Of a stretch of 64,000 nt of DNA, positions 43,412 to 52,628 are shown one piece after another (position 1 is the first letter of the stretch; every line of letters begins with the position of its first letter). The notes below the pieces were generated by a model. That model saw nothing but the letters and a program-made list of their open reading frames with translations. It was not told where the DNA came from and ran no database searches. The position numbers and the translations under genes are program-made. Source of the DNA: Desmonostoc muscorum FACHB-395 (lineage in GTDB: Bacteria; Cyanobacteriota; Cyanobacteriia; Cyanobacteriales; Nostocaceae); assembly GCF_014698035.1 (NCBI RefSeq), contig NZ_JACJSF010000031.1, forward strand, positions 24,275-88,274, read 5' to 3'.

Positions 43412-43789
43412 ATGTCTCAAGAGCGGGAACAAGAATTTCGTCCAGTTAATCAGGTTCTGGGAAGCCAACCTTCTCTAGGGCCCATCCCTGCCGATCAAAT
43501 TCTTCCTTGGACGGTGATTGCCTTAGCCTCCTACTTTATTATCAATGGAATTTTTGGGGGTCTTTTCCAAGAAGAGTTTCAAAAATGGTTGTGGACAGTA
43601 CTAATGACTGGTTGGGGAATAGGAACCTGGTGGATTTTAACTGGTGGTAGGAGTTGGAGTTTTTTAAGTAAATTTATTGGCGTTCCCGCTTGGACAAGAG
43701 GCTTTGCTCGTTATCAAAGCTTACTGGAAGTTAACCATGAAGCAAAAAATCGGAAAACAAAGCGTCGGCATAGCCGGAAACGAAAGTAG
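43412..43789 (+). CDS. VirB3-like membrane protein
   Basis: A 125-residue protein with a polar N-terminus (1-28), two hydrophobic segments (about 32-52 and 58-77) and a very basic tail (NRKTKRRHSRKRK). Its size, two spans and place between a VirB2-like and a VirB4 gene fit VirB3, the small inner-membrane partner of the VirB4 ATPase. It starts 15 bases after the previous stop and its last 53 bases overlap the VirB4 gene, so expression is probably coupled. The longer polar N-terminus is atypical. Confidence 0.6.
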   Translation: MSQEREQEFRPVNQVLGSQPSLGPIPADQILPWTVIALASYFIINGIFGGLFQEEFQKWLWTVLMTGWGIGTWWILTGGRSWSFLSKFIGVPAWTRGFARYQSLLEVNHEAKNRKTKRRHSRKRK

Positions 43790-46484
43790 ATTAACACCAT
43801 TTGAAGATGCCTTACACTTGGCGACAATGTTACGTGTCGCCTTGAATGGACGCGATATTGGCGCGTACCTTTTGACAAAAGGCACTCAAAAAGATCGGTT
43901 TTGCTTTGTTTTTGGTTTTGACTGTAAGGGAATTCATACTACTTTAAGACCCGAACAAATCGATACACTTTTTAATAACATTGAAGCTGGATTAAAAGAT
44001 ATCCCTAGCGGTGAAAGGATGACGCTGCATTTAGGGTCTTTTAGTTCTGACAAAGAACGCCAAAAAGAATTAGCAACACTAATCAGAAATGCGCCATCAC
44101 GAGATATCAAATACTTGTTGATGGCAGAAAGAGCCAGAGTCAAAGAACTGACTATTTCTGGTGTTCGCAAGCCAAAATTTTTGCGGATTTATGTCACTTA
44201 CACCATTGAATCTAACTCGCAACATGCAGATGATTGGATAGAGAAACTTTTAGTCAAAGCTGAATCGTGGTGGTTGAAATTCAAAGGTGAACTCTCAGAA
44301 GTAGAAAATCAGCGCATCGAAACCCTAATCACAAATGCTTACAAGCAGGGTTTTCTGCGCTGGGAACAGATTTTATCTAATCAAATGGGATTGGATATCA
44401 AACCTTTGACAGCAGATGAACTCTGGAAAGAGGTCTGGAAAAGGTTTAATGATACAGAGGCAATAGAGATTCCTCAGTTGATGACATTAGATGAACAAGG
44501 ACTGCATGAGCAAGCTAATTCAGATTTAGCTAGTACTAAATTGCTGATAGACAATATCCACGGCACAACTTTGCTGATGGAATCTAGCGTACCTTGTGCC
44601 GATCGCCGTTGGGTTAATGTTAACAATCGTTATATTGGCGCACTGTCATTTCTCGAAAAACCAGGAGGTTGGCCAAATAAATCTTCCCAACTGCGATATT
44701 TATGGGAACTATTGGCCAGAGAAAGAGTTGTAGATACAGAGATTTTTTGTGAGTTGACTGCCGCAAATCCAGCAATGGTAAAAACGACTTTGCAACGAGT
44801 GCTGAAGCAGTCAAACATGACGACAATCATGGCTCAAGAAAAAAGTAAAACCATTGATGTCAACGCTCAATTGAAGTTGAAGAAATCGGTAGCGGCACAA
44901 GAACAATTATTTGAAGGTGCAGTTCCGATTTATACGAGTATCGCTATTTTGGTACATCGTCCAACTGTTGAAAAATTAGATGAGGCAACAAGGTATATTG
45001 AAAACTGTTTTCAACGTCCAGCAAGAGTAATTAGGGAAACTGAATATGCCTGGAAAATTTGGCTGCAAACTCTACCAATAGTTTGGGAAGGTTTATTAGC
45101 AACACCCTTTAACCGTCGTCAGCTATATTTAACCAGTGAAGTTCCCGGATTAATGCCTTTAGTTTTAACTAAACGGGGTGACAAAGAAGGCTTTGAATTG
45201 ATTGCCGAAGAAGGTGGAACACCTGTACATTTAGATTTGTTTAATCAACACAAAAATTTAGCTTTGTTTGCGACAACTCGTGCTGGTAAATCTGTATTAG
45301 TATCAGGGATTTTAACTCAAGCTTTGGCGCATGGAATTCCTGTAGTGGCGTTAGATTTCCCTAAACCTGATGGCACATCAACTTTCACAGACTATACAGA
45401 GTTTATGGAGGGGAATGGAGCCTATTTTGATATCTCCAAACAATCAAATAACTTATTTGAACAGCCAGATTTGCGATCGCTAGAACCAGAACAACAGCGC
45501 GATCGCTTTAACGATTATACCGCCTTCCTAGAATCAGCTTTAATGACAATGGTTTTAGGATCGTCCACTGAAAGTCAAATTTTATCGCAAACAGTGCGAT
45601 CGCTGCTCAACCTAGCTTTAGAAGCCTTCTTTACAGATGAGGGCATCAAAGAGCGATATCGACAGGCGATGATGGGAGGATTCGGCACTCTGGCTTGGCA
45701 GAAAACCCCTACCTTAAAAGATTTTCTCTATTTCTGCTCGCCAGAATACTTGCAGCTAGATTCTTTAAGTGGCAGAGTAGAAGACGCTCTGAGTCAAATT
45801 CAGCTACGCTTGCGATTTTGGCTCTCTAGCCGTGTGGGACAAGCTATTTCTGCACCATCTAGCTTTCCTACTGATGCACAACTGTTAGTTTTTGCTCTCA
45901 GAAACTTATCAGATAGTGAAGATGCAGCCGTACTATCTTTGAGTGCCTATTCAGCAGCATTACGACGGGCATTAAGTAGTCCAGCTTCTATATTCTTTAT
46001 TGACGAAGCACCAATTTTATTTGAATTTGAGCAAATTTCTGACTTAGTTGGCAGAATTTGTGCGAACGGTGCTAAAGCCGGTATCAGAGTCATCTTATCG
46101 GGACAAGATCCTGATACCATTGCCAAATCTAAAGCTGCATCTAAAATTTTGCAAAACTTGACAACACGACTGATTGGAAGGATTCAGCCAGTTGCAGTAG
46201 ATAGTTTTGCAGATATCTTAAAATATCCCCGCAACATTATTTCTCGTAATGCTTCAGAAAGCTTTTTTCCCCGCAAAGAAGGAGTCTATAGCCAATGGCT
46301 ATTAGATGATAACGGTATTTATACATTCTGTCGTTATTATCCAGGTTATGAACAATTGGCAGCAGTTGCTAATAACCCCTCTGAACAAACTGCCCGGAGT
46401 AAAATGATGCAACTCCACAACAATAAATATGAAGCAATTTCTGCATTTGCACGTCAGTTAGTGGCTACTTTACGTAGTAGTTAA
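43737..46484 (+). CDS. VirB4/TraC-family secretion ATPase
   Basis: A 915-residue P-loop ATPase from the ATG at 43737; an upstream in-frame start at 43677 would add 20 hydrophobic residues. Walker A is ATTRAGKS (about 512-519), with Ala instead of the first Gly. Walker B is SIFFIDEAPILFE (about 751-763). VILSGQDPDTIAKSKAASKILQNLTTRLIGRI matches the sensor/arginine-finger region of VirB4 (SQxP...). The N-terminal 450 residues are the VirB4-specific domain. It powers pilus assembly and substrate translocation at the inner membrane. The overlap with the VirB3-like gene is typical of T4SS operons. No coupling-protein features (no N-terminal TM pair) are present, so VirD4 is not a better match. Confidence 0.85.
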   Translation: MKQKIGKQSVGIAGNESRLTPFEDALHLATMLRVALNGRDIGAYLLTKGTQKDRFCFVFGFDCKGIHTTLRPEQIDTLFNNIEAGLKDIPSGERMTLHLGSFSSDKERQKELATLIRNAPSRDIKYLLMAERARVKELTISGVRKPKFLRIYVTYTIESNSQHADDWIEKLLVKAESWWLKFKGELSEVENQRIETLITNAYKQGFLRWEQILSNQMGLDIKPLTADELWKEVWKRFNDTEAIEIPQLMTLDEQGLHEQANSDLASTKLLIDNIHGTTLLMESSVPCADRRWVNVNNRYIGALSFLEKPGGWPNKSSQLRYLWELLARERVVDTEIFCELTAANPAMVKTTLQRVLKQSNMTTIMAQEKSKTIDVNAQLKLKKSVAAQEQLFEGAVPIYTSIAILVHRPTVEKLDEATRYIENCFQRPARVIRETEYAWKIWLQTLPIVWEGLLATPFNRRQLYLTSEVPGLMPLVLTKRGDKEGFELIAEEGGTPVHLDLFNQHKNLALFATTRAGKSVLVSGILTQALAHGIPVVALDFPKPDGTSTFTDYTEFMEGNGAYFDISKQSNNLFEQPDLRSLEPEQQRDRFNDYTAFLESALMTMVLGSSTESQILSQTVRSLLNLALEAFFTDEGIKERYRQAMMGGFGTLAWQKTPTLKDFLYFCSPEYLQLDSLSGRVEDALSQIQLRLRFWLSSRVGQAISAPSSFPTDAQLLVFALRNLSDSEDAAVLSLSAYSAALRRALSSPASIFFIDEAPILFEFEQISDLVGRICANGAKAGIRVILSGQDPDTIAKSKAASKILQNLTTRLIGRIQPVAVDSFADILKYPRNIISRNASESFFPRKEGVYSQWLLDDNGIYTFCRYYPGYEQLAAVANNPSEQTARSKMMQLHNNKYEAISAFARQLVATLRSS

Positions 46485-46687
46485 TCGTGGAGTTTATCAT
46501 GGACATCTCGGTCGCCCGTAAGCAAAGGCAGACAAGACACAAATATGTAGTTTCACATTTAACTTAGTTAGGGCGCTCATATTGCCTAACCCACAATAAT
46601 TTAATTTTGTTTTGCAACTTTCTTGTAAATCTCTAAATCATACTTACAGCAAACTTAATTGCATCTACCTTTTTGAGGTACAGAAAT

Positions 46688-47518
46688 ATGAGAAAAACTA
46701 CCATTTTTACTTTGACATTGCTATCTTTGGCAATCCTACCAGCAATGGCACAAATTCAGACGGGCGCATTAGGCCAGGTTTGGACTGATTTTCAATCATA
46801 TTCCACAGATTTGCAAAACTACCTTCAATATAATCTGAGCGACAACTTAAAGCCTGTAGAAGTACAGAGTCAGAATGCACTGAGTAATGCCAGAGGAGAA
46901 TTGAATATACCTAACCCTGTTATGGCTGGACAAAGAGTTCGTGATAATTTGATTCTCTACTCTTCTAATTCCGACTCAAGAGCGGGTCGCTTTGAGAATA
47001 ATTCAGCAGTGCGGGGAAATTTAATTAGTAATGAACTCAATCGTGTCATTACCCGTGGAGTAGCGGTAGGGATTCTTGGTGAAAAGGGACAAATTCGGAC
47101 AAAATCAAAGTTAGAAAATACAGAGAGAAGTCTGCAAGATATTGCCGGGTCAAATGATGCCGATAATCAAATTAATAGCTTTAAGAATAAATTAGAGAGT
47201 ACTGGTATTGATACAGCTGCTAAACAGGTTATAAGTATTGCTGACAACTTACTAGGTCAGGGCTTATTAGCATTGTTAACTACCAACCAAGAAACCATTA
47301 AAATCCAACAGGAACAATCGAAAATCGTAGCTGAAACATTTGCTCAGACATTACAAAATAATCAGTCTTTGCAATACTCAAATTTAAACTTGGCAAATAT
47401 TTCTCAGCAGTCAGAAGAAGCAAATCGCGCTCGGAGAGTAGAAACTTCTACAGAAGCCGCACGACTTTTGCGGGCAACTTCTCAACTAGATTTGTTTGGC
47501 AGAAAGCTTAATAATTGA
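46688..47518 (+). CDS. VirB5/TrbJ-like exported protein
   Basis: A 276-residue protein from the ATG at 46688, with a signal peptide (RKTTIFTLTLLSLAILPAMAQ). The mature protein is mostly alpha-helical, rich in Gln, Asn and Ser, with long coiled-coil-like stretches (ENTERSLQDIAGSNDADNQ; IKIQQEQSKIVAETFAQTL). This matches VirB5/TrbJ, a minor pilin-tip or periplasmic assembly protein, only in layout: size, signal, helical content and position between virB4 and virB6. Identity is low confidence. Confidence 0.55.
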   Translation: MRKTTIFTLTLLSLAILPAMAQIQTGALGQVWTDFQSYSTDLQNYLQYNLSDNLKPVEVQSQNALSNARGELNIPNPVMAGQRVRDNLILYSSNSDSRAGRFENNSAVRGNLISNELNRVITRGVAVGILGEKGQIRTKSKLENTERSLQDIAGSNDADNQINSFKNKLESTGIDTAAKQVISIADNLLGQGLLALLTTNQETIKIQQEQSKIVAETFAQTLQNNQSLQYSNLNLANISQQSEEANRARRVETSTEAARLLRATSQLDLFGRKLNN

Positions 47519-47593
47519 AATTTAAAATTGAGAAATCTCAATTATTCTGATTCCAGAAAATACCTTTTTTAAAAGACAGTTAGTGAACTGAAC

Positions 47594-48643
47594 ATGCAAC
47601 TTGCTATTCAACAATTTTTTGCCCAAGTAGGCATTGATGAGATTCTTGATAATGGTGCTGCAACCTCTCAAAGTATTGCCGAAGGTTGGGATAAGCAATG
47701 GCTAGATTTATTACAAAATAACAGTAGTAATAACTTGTATGGAGCGCTGACAAATCTGGGTATTTTTTTTGCGGTAGGAACCCTGTTGTTTTTCATGATA
47801 CAATTCCTCAAAGACTTACTATCCTATGAATATACCCGTCCCATATCAGCTTTAATTTGGCCTTTTATTGTGGTGATTCTCTTAAGTAATTCAGCCAATG
47901 GAAGTATTCTTTCTAATCTGACACTAGGAGTGCGGAATTTTCTGAACACTGTGAATCAGCAAGTCGTGGTATCAGCAGATGCAGACAAAATGTACCAGCA
48001 AGCACTGAATATGAGTGTTGCCGAAGAAGTAGCTGGTTCTTTGCTGCGTCCATGTCAATCACTGACTGGCGAACAACAAAGTCAATGCTTTGTCAAAGCT
48101 GCCGAAAAAGTTAACATTCTTTGGCAAAAATATAGAGATATATACGGGAATAAAAATTGGATAATTAGACTACAAACGAAGGTAGATAACATTAGATATG
48201 GCACTGGAATTGTATCAGAAACCTCATTTAATTCTTTATTAGGTTCTACAGTCCAAACGAGTATCAAAAACTTTTTAGTTTCATTACAATATGCCTTCCA
48301 GAATTTGATAGAAGCTACGATGTTGCTGATAGCAGCTTTAGGGCCAATAGCTGTAGGTGGTTCTTTACTACCTGTAGCGGGGAAACCAATCTTCGCATGG
48401 CTGACTGGATTTTTATCTATTGGAATTGCCAAGATTTCATTCAATATTATTGCGGTGCTGACTGCCGCAGTTATTGTCAATGGGCCAGGTCAAGATGCTA
48501 ATGTTGATCCAGATTTAATGTGGTTCATTATTTTTCTAGGGATTTTAGCACCACTTTTATCCTTACTTGTAGCTGCGGCTGGTGGTTTTGCAGTTTTCAG
48601 TGCTATTAGCAATACAGCTTCTTTAGTGAAGGAGAGGATATAA
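47594..48643 (+). CDS. VirB6/TrbL-like polytopic membrane protein
   Basis: A 349-residue protein. A soluble N-terminus is followed by hydrophobic segments near 55-73 and 85-102, a long polar central loop (about 110-225) with two Cys (RPCQSLTGEQQSQCF), and three or four more spans from about 232 (ATMLLIAALGPIAVGG, IGIAKISFNIIAVLTAAVIV, FIIFLGILAPLLSLLVAAAGG). A periplasmic loop among five or more spans is the VirB6/TrbL pattern. VirB6 forms part of the inner-membrane complex that passes substrate to the core. The assignment relies on topology and context. Confidence 0.65.
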   Translation: MQLAIQQFFAQVGIDEILDNGAATSQSIAEGWDKQWLDLLQNNSSNNLYGALTNLGIFFAVGTLLFFMIQFLKDLLSYEYTRPISALIWPFIVVILLSNSANGSILSNLTLGVRNFLNTVNQQVVVSADADKMYQQALNMSVAEEVAGSLLRPCQSLTGEQQSQCFVKAAEKVNILWQKYRDIYGNKNWIIRLQTKVDNIRYGTGIVSETSFNSLLGSTVQTSIKNFLVSLQYAFQNLIEATMLLIAALGPIAVGGSLLPVAGKPIFAWLTGFLSIGIAKISFNIIAVLTAAVIVNGPGQDANVDPDLMWFIIFLGILAPLLSLLVAAAGGFAVFSAISNTASLVKERI

Positions 48644-48760
48644 GCAACTAAAAATTTCCCAAGAATAATCTATTCAAATATTGGCTACTTTCCTGACTGC
48701 CGACTATACGCAAATCATCATATATAATGGCTGAAGTTTTTTGCAGGAGGAGATGAATAA

Positions 48761-49561
48761 ATGGTGCGTCTACTAGAAAAAAGACAAAGAACGGGAAGTG
48801 TTTTGACAATTTTTGCGATCGCGTCCTTCAGTTTACATGTATTAGTTTTACTTTTATTCATATTCCAAGGGCTAAATATTCGCCAACTCAGTCTGAGAAA
48901 ACCTCCCAACTTTGTGCAATTAATAGATGGTAAACCAGTAGGCAATATTGATGATTTAGCAAGAGAACCAGAAGCAATTCGCCGATTCATCAGCAAAACG
49001 ATGATATCAATGTTTACCTGGTCGGGAACCTTACCACCACAAAATATCGAAGAAGTTGCAAATCCTAAAGCAGATTTAGGAATTCTAATTAGAACACCCC
49101 AAGGTAGTAGCCAAAAAATTAGTACTAGCACTTGGATCGCAAGTTTTGCCTTATCAGAAGACTTTCGCAAAGGTTTCTTAAGCACAGTTGCAGAAATGAC
49201 CCCGCCAGAAGTTTTCTCGGAAAATCCTAACCAAGTTATGACATCACAATTAATTATTAAGCGAGTTTATCCCCCAAAACAAATTGCACCAGGTAAGTGG
49301 CGAGTGGGGATGGTAGCCGACTTAATTCAAAAAAATCGAGTTGGTGGTGAAAAAATCGTCACTCCTTTTAACAAAGATTTTCTTGTCCGTGCAGTAGATT
49401 ATTTTGGTAATCCCCAAGCCGATAATGGCACAGACTTGCAAAAAGCAATTTATAGTGTCCGCACTGATAAACTAGAAATTTATGAAATTCGTAATTTATG
49501 TTTGCTAGATGGGTATAACAACCTTAACGAAGATAATTTAAAGCAATGTAGGGCCGGATAA
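48761..49561 (+). CDS. VirB8/TraE-like bitopic protein, paralogue 1
   Basis: A 266-residue protein with one N-terminal span (about 14-36) and a large periplasmic domain, the layout of VirB8/TrbF. The GGAGGAG at 48746-48752 fixes the ATG at 48761; an ATG in between gives only 7 codons. Shared with the next gene are the span (SLHVLVLLLFIF), QLIDGKPVG, REPEAIRRFISKTM, FNKDFLVRAVDYFG and LEIYEIRNLC. VirB8 nucleates T4SS assembly by joining inner and outer membrane parts. The remote similarity is by layout only. Confidence 0.55.
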   Translation: MVRLLEKRQRTGSVLTIFAIASFSLHVLVLLLFIFQGLNIRQLSLRKPPNFVQLIDGKPVGNIDDLAREPEAIRRFISKTMISMFTWSGTLPPQNIEEVANPKADLGILIRTPQGSSQKISTSTWIASFALSEDFRKGFLSTVAEMTPPEVFSENPNQVMTSQLIIKRVYPPKQIAPGKWRVGMVADLIQKNRVGGEKIVTPFNKDFLVRAVDYFGNPQADNGTDLQKAIYSVRTDKLEIYEIRNLCLLDGYNNLNEDNLKQCRAG

Positions 49562-49635
49562 ACCTCTGATAGCTTTATAAAATAAGAGATTTTTAATTAC
49601 CCAACTCATAGTTCAATTTTTATAATCAATTATTA

Positions 49636-50340
49636 ATGCAATTACTTAAACCAGAAAATAAGAGAAATAGCCCATTACCACTCTTGGCAGTAGGAACATT
49701 TGGTTTACATGTATTAACCTTGCTTTTACTAATATTTCATGGGTCTATGTTACAACAGTTAAGTCGGCAACTTACACCTCAAAGTTTGGTACAACTTGTT
49801 GATGGTCGTACTATAACAGTAGACGCTCAACCAAATTTAGAGCGACAGCCAGAGACTATTCGGCGCTTTGTGGGTGAAACGATGAGCTTAATGCTTAACT
49901 GGTCACAACAACAGCCACCTACACAGGTCTGGGAAATTACTTCTCAACTGGTAGCTGATGATTTTAAACAAAAACTTAAGTCAGAAATTACTAATTTAAA
50001 TCCAGATAGTCAATTTGAAAATGTTAGTAGAGGAACTGAGAATGTATTAGTCATCCAAAAAATTTCTCAACCAACAGAAATCAGTAAGGGAAACTGGAAA
50101 GTAGAGATGTTTGCCAATCAATTAATTTTTAGCGGTTATGATAGGTTGGGAAAATCAGTTTCGTTTAATAAACAAATTTTAGTTAGAGCAATAGATGAAC
50201 CAGCAACTTCACTACCAAATGCGCCACTACCGACGCACTTCGCAGCTTACCGCCTTGGTGAAGCCAGATTAGAAATTTATAATGTCTGTGAAATCCAAGA
50301 TAAAAATTGTTCTGGAAATCCCAACCAAGCTTTACCATGA
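49636..50340 (+). CDS. VirB8/TraE-like bitopic protein, paralogue 2
   Basis: A 234-residue tandem paralogue of the previous gene: FGLHVLTLLLLIFHG span near the start, QLVDGRTITV, RQPETIRRFVGETM, FNKQILVRAIDE, LEIYNVCEIQ. It lacks about 30 residues of the middle found in paralogue 1. Two diverged copies suggest a hetero-oligomeric ring or split roles. Its TGA overlaps the ATG of virB10 by four bases (ATGA), which implies translational coupling. Confidence 0.55.
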   Translation: MQLLKPENKRNSPLPLLAVGTFGLHVLTLLLLIFHGSMLQQLSRQLTPQSLVQLVDGRTITVDAQPNLERQPETIRRFVGETMSLMLNWSQQQPPTQVWEITSQLVADDFKQKLKSEITNLNPDSQFENVSRGTENVLVIQKISQPTEISKGNWKVEMFANQLIFSGYDRLGKSVSFNKQILVRAIDEPATSLPNAPLPTHFAAYRLGEARLEIYNVCEIQDKNCSGNPNQALP

Positions 50341-51941
50341 CTCGATACTCAATTCCTGCCCAAACGCCTCCTCAAAATGGATTTGCTCTAACTACCGACG
50401 ATCGCCAACCAGAAGTAGAATCTTTTGATTGGGAATCACGGATCTCAAAGTTGGTTGGCTTAGAAGAAGAATCTTTTTCTGGAGATCCTCAAACATCGGA
50501 AGACTCTGCAATGCCGCAAGAGTCTCCTTATCAACCACAAGAAGTTCAGACTAAGCAACCCCTCTCATCTAACCCCTTTGCAAAATTAGGCTTGGTAGGG
50601 GCTGCTACTTTAGCGATCGTTTTGGTGGGTGGTGTGTTTTTGTCACAGTTGATGAGTGGCAGCAATCAGAAGCCAAAAAATATTGTTTCCCCGCCGGTGC
50701 GTGAGCAACCAATTAATGAATCGACCTCTCAACAGCTAGCAGTCGAAGTAGATAGTCTGAAAACGAAATTAGCCCTGACTGAACAAGCACAGTTGGTAAG
50801 AGCCGCCCAACAACAACTCAGAATTGCCAAATCAACGCCTAAAGTAGCCTTACGAGAACCATCAATTTCTTCCAGAGGTACACAGAAAGTGATCCCAACA
50901 CCCCCACCAATAGCTTACGCACCTCGAACAGTGACAGTTGAGCGCATTGTTAAAGTACCTGCTTCTCAACTGCCATCAACCCAACTACCAGTTGTGAAGC
51001 CAAACACTCAACCCGTAGTTAATATCACTCCACCAGCTCCACCAAACCCATTTGAAGAGTGGACAAAATTATCAAAGTTAGGTAGCTATGGTCAAGTCAA
51101 TGCCAACGAGCAACCTAATAACACGGTAGCTGCTTCTGAACCTCCAAACAATCCACAGCCGCAGCAACAAACACCAAACCCCAATCCTGAGCAAACTCCA
51201 CAACAGCAAACTCCTGCTCCTCTAGTCAGTCAAGCGCAACAGCAGGGACAAAAATCTGTAGCAGTAGGAAGTAGTGCCAAAGCTGTGTTGGCGACGGCAA
51301 TATTTGGGGAAACTACCAAGTCAGGCGGTGGCGGCGGTGATACAGGTGAACAGAAAAACGTATTTGTGATCCGATTGAAAGAACCGCTAAAATCTACCGA
51401 TGGTGCGATCGCTCTACCTGCAAATACCGAATTCTTAGCTGAAATTAGCTCCCTCTCCGAACAAGGTCTTTTGCAGATGAACGTAGTCAAAGTTGTCTCG
51501 CAAAATGATGGCAATCCGATAGAACGAAGCTTACCTAACAATGCAATTATTATTCGCGCTACCCAAGGTAAACCTTTAATCGCAAATAAATTTCCCAGTC
51601 AAGGTTCGTCCATAGCATCGATGGATTTAGGACTATTCGTTTTGGGAGGTATTGGGAAAGCAGCAGAGTTAATAAATCGTAGTGATACTGAACTGCAACC
51701 ACTTACTTCACAAACTACCGTTGACGGCAACACCAGTAGCAGCACAACTCTTACTACTGTCACTAAAAACAGACGCGATATTGCAGCCGGGGTTGTGGAA
51801 GGTGGTTTGAACTCTGTAGTTCCCCAAATTGCCCAACGTAATCAACAGGCGATCGCCCAAATGTCCCAGCAAACGAATATTTGGTTTTTGCCAGCCGGTA
51901 CAAATATTGAAATATACGTTAATCAAGTAACTCAGTTTTAA
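50337..51941 (+). CDS. VirB10/TrbI-like core-complex protein
   Basis: A 534-residue protein from the ATG at 50337 (ATGA overlap with the gene before). An N-terminal cytoplasmic region of about 80 residues precedes one span (GLVGAATLAIVLVGGVFL), then a coiled-coil (LAVEVDSLKTKLALTEQAQLV) and a long Pro/Gln/Asn-rich periplasmic linker (about 190-310). A C-terminal VirB10 domain follows, with FVIRLKEPLKSTDGAIALPANTEFLAEIS, VVEGGLNSVVPQIAQRNQ and the ending WFLPAGTNIEIYVNQ. VirB10 spans both membranes and opens the outer-membrane pore. This is the best-supported structural component of the cluster. Confidence 0.85.
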   Translation: MTRYSIPAQTPPQNGFALTTDDRQPEVESFDWESRISKLVGLEEESFSGDPQTSEDSAMPQESPYQPQEVQTKQPLSSNPFAKLGLVGAATLAIVLVGGVFLSQLMSGSNQKPKNIVSPPVREQPINESTSQQLAVEVDSLKTKLALTEQAQLVRAAQQQLRIAKSTPKVALREPSISSRGTQKVIPTPPPIAYAPRTVTVERIVKVPASQLPSTQLPVVKPNTQPVVNITPPAPPNPFEEWTKLSKLGSYGQVNANEQPNNTVAASEPPNNPQPQQQTPNPNPEQTPQQQTPAPLVSQAQQQGQKSVAVGSSAKAVLATAIFGETTKSGGGGGDTGEQKNVFVIRLKEPLKSTDGAIALPANTEFLAEISSLSEQGLLQMNVVKVVSQNDGNPIERSLPNNAIIIRATQGKPLIANKFPSQGSSIASMDLGLFVLGGIGKAAELINRSDTELQPLTSQTTVDGNTSSSTTLTTVTKNRRDIAAGVVEGGLNSVVPQIAQRNQQAIAQMSQQTNIWFLPAGTNIEIYVNQVTQF

Positions 51942-52055
51942 GAGGTAGGATTTATACCAATTTTAAATTTGCATTGGGTAATGGTAATTAAGTAATTAGT
52001 TTTCTTGCCATCTTCCCTATTTTCACCTGTTCTATCAATCTCCTAATTTGCAACC

Positions 52056-52628
52056 ATGAAAAAGAATACTAACTTGTCAGGAAATAGCTTACACAATTCT
52101 TATTTCCTACCTCTAGCTTCCTTAACTTTCTCGGTTGCTATGTTATTGTTGGTAGGACGTGCTGGTGCTAATAATGCTGTTCTGCGTTCCATCTTTTCCT
52201 GTCAAGCGCAGGGTTTAGGTGGACTAATACCTACAATCAAGATTTGGTATCAACAAGGAACAAACTTAAGTTTTATTCCATCTGGAGAAGTAATTAAAAA
52301 AGTTTGGTTAAACGATCCATCACAGGTAACTCTAGATTTTGATGGCCCTGTATGTATGCAGTTTGGTCAAGAAGCTAATACTAATATAGGAGATTGTAAA
52401 AACTCCGCAGCAAATGTAATTCAACTCAGACGAATTAAAAAGCTAAACATTCCTGGACTTCCTCTTACTAAGAATACACTTTTAACAGTTGTTACCGAAG
52501 CGCAAGGTAGAAATAAGTTGTATACTTTTCGAGTGATATATGGAACAGATAACCCTGAATATCACACTTTAGCAATTTTTTCCGATCCTTCTGGTCAAGA
52601 AGGAGCTTGTGCGAAAGTTCGACAATAA
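52056..52628 (+). CDS. Short VirB9/TraK-like exported protein
   Basis: A 190-residue exported protein (hydrophobic 16-36, cleavage near RAGAN). The mature part reads like the N-terminal beta-sandwich of VirB9/TrbG/TraK: TNLSFIPSGEVIKKVWLNDPSQVTLDFDG, IQLRRIKKLNIPGLPLTKNTLLTVVTE, LYTFRVIYG. It lacks the C-terminal domain of VirB9 that forms the outer-membrane ring with VirB10. Three cysteines in the mature part (SCQAQG, PVCMQFG, DCKN) might form disulfides. It ends the cluster. Confidence 0.5.
   Translation: MKKNTNLSGNSLHNSYFLPLASLTFSVAMLLLVGRAGANNAVLRSIFSCQAQGLGGLIPTIKIWYQQGTNLSFIPSGEVIKKVWLNDPSQVTLDFDGPVCMQFGQEANTNIGDCKNSAANVIQLRRIKKLNIPGLPLTKNTLLTVVTEAQGRNKLYTFRVIYGTDNPEYHTLAIFSDPSGQEGACAKVRQ

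Noticed and set aside
43737..46484. VirB4-like protein interpreted as the VirD4/TraG coupling protein
   Set aside because: No N-terminal pair of membrane segments, and the long N-terminal domain and motif spacing fit VirB4 better.
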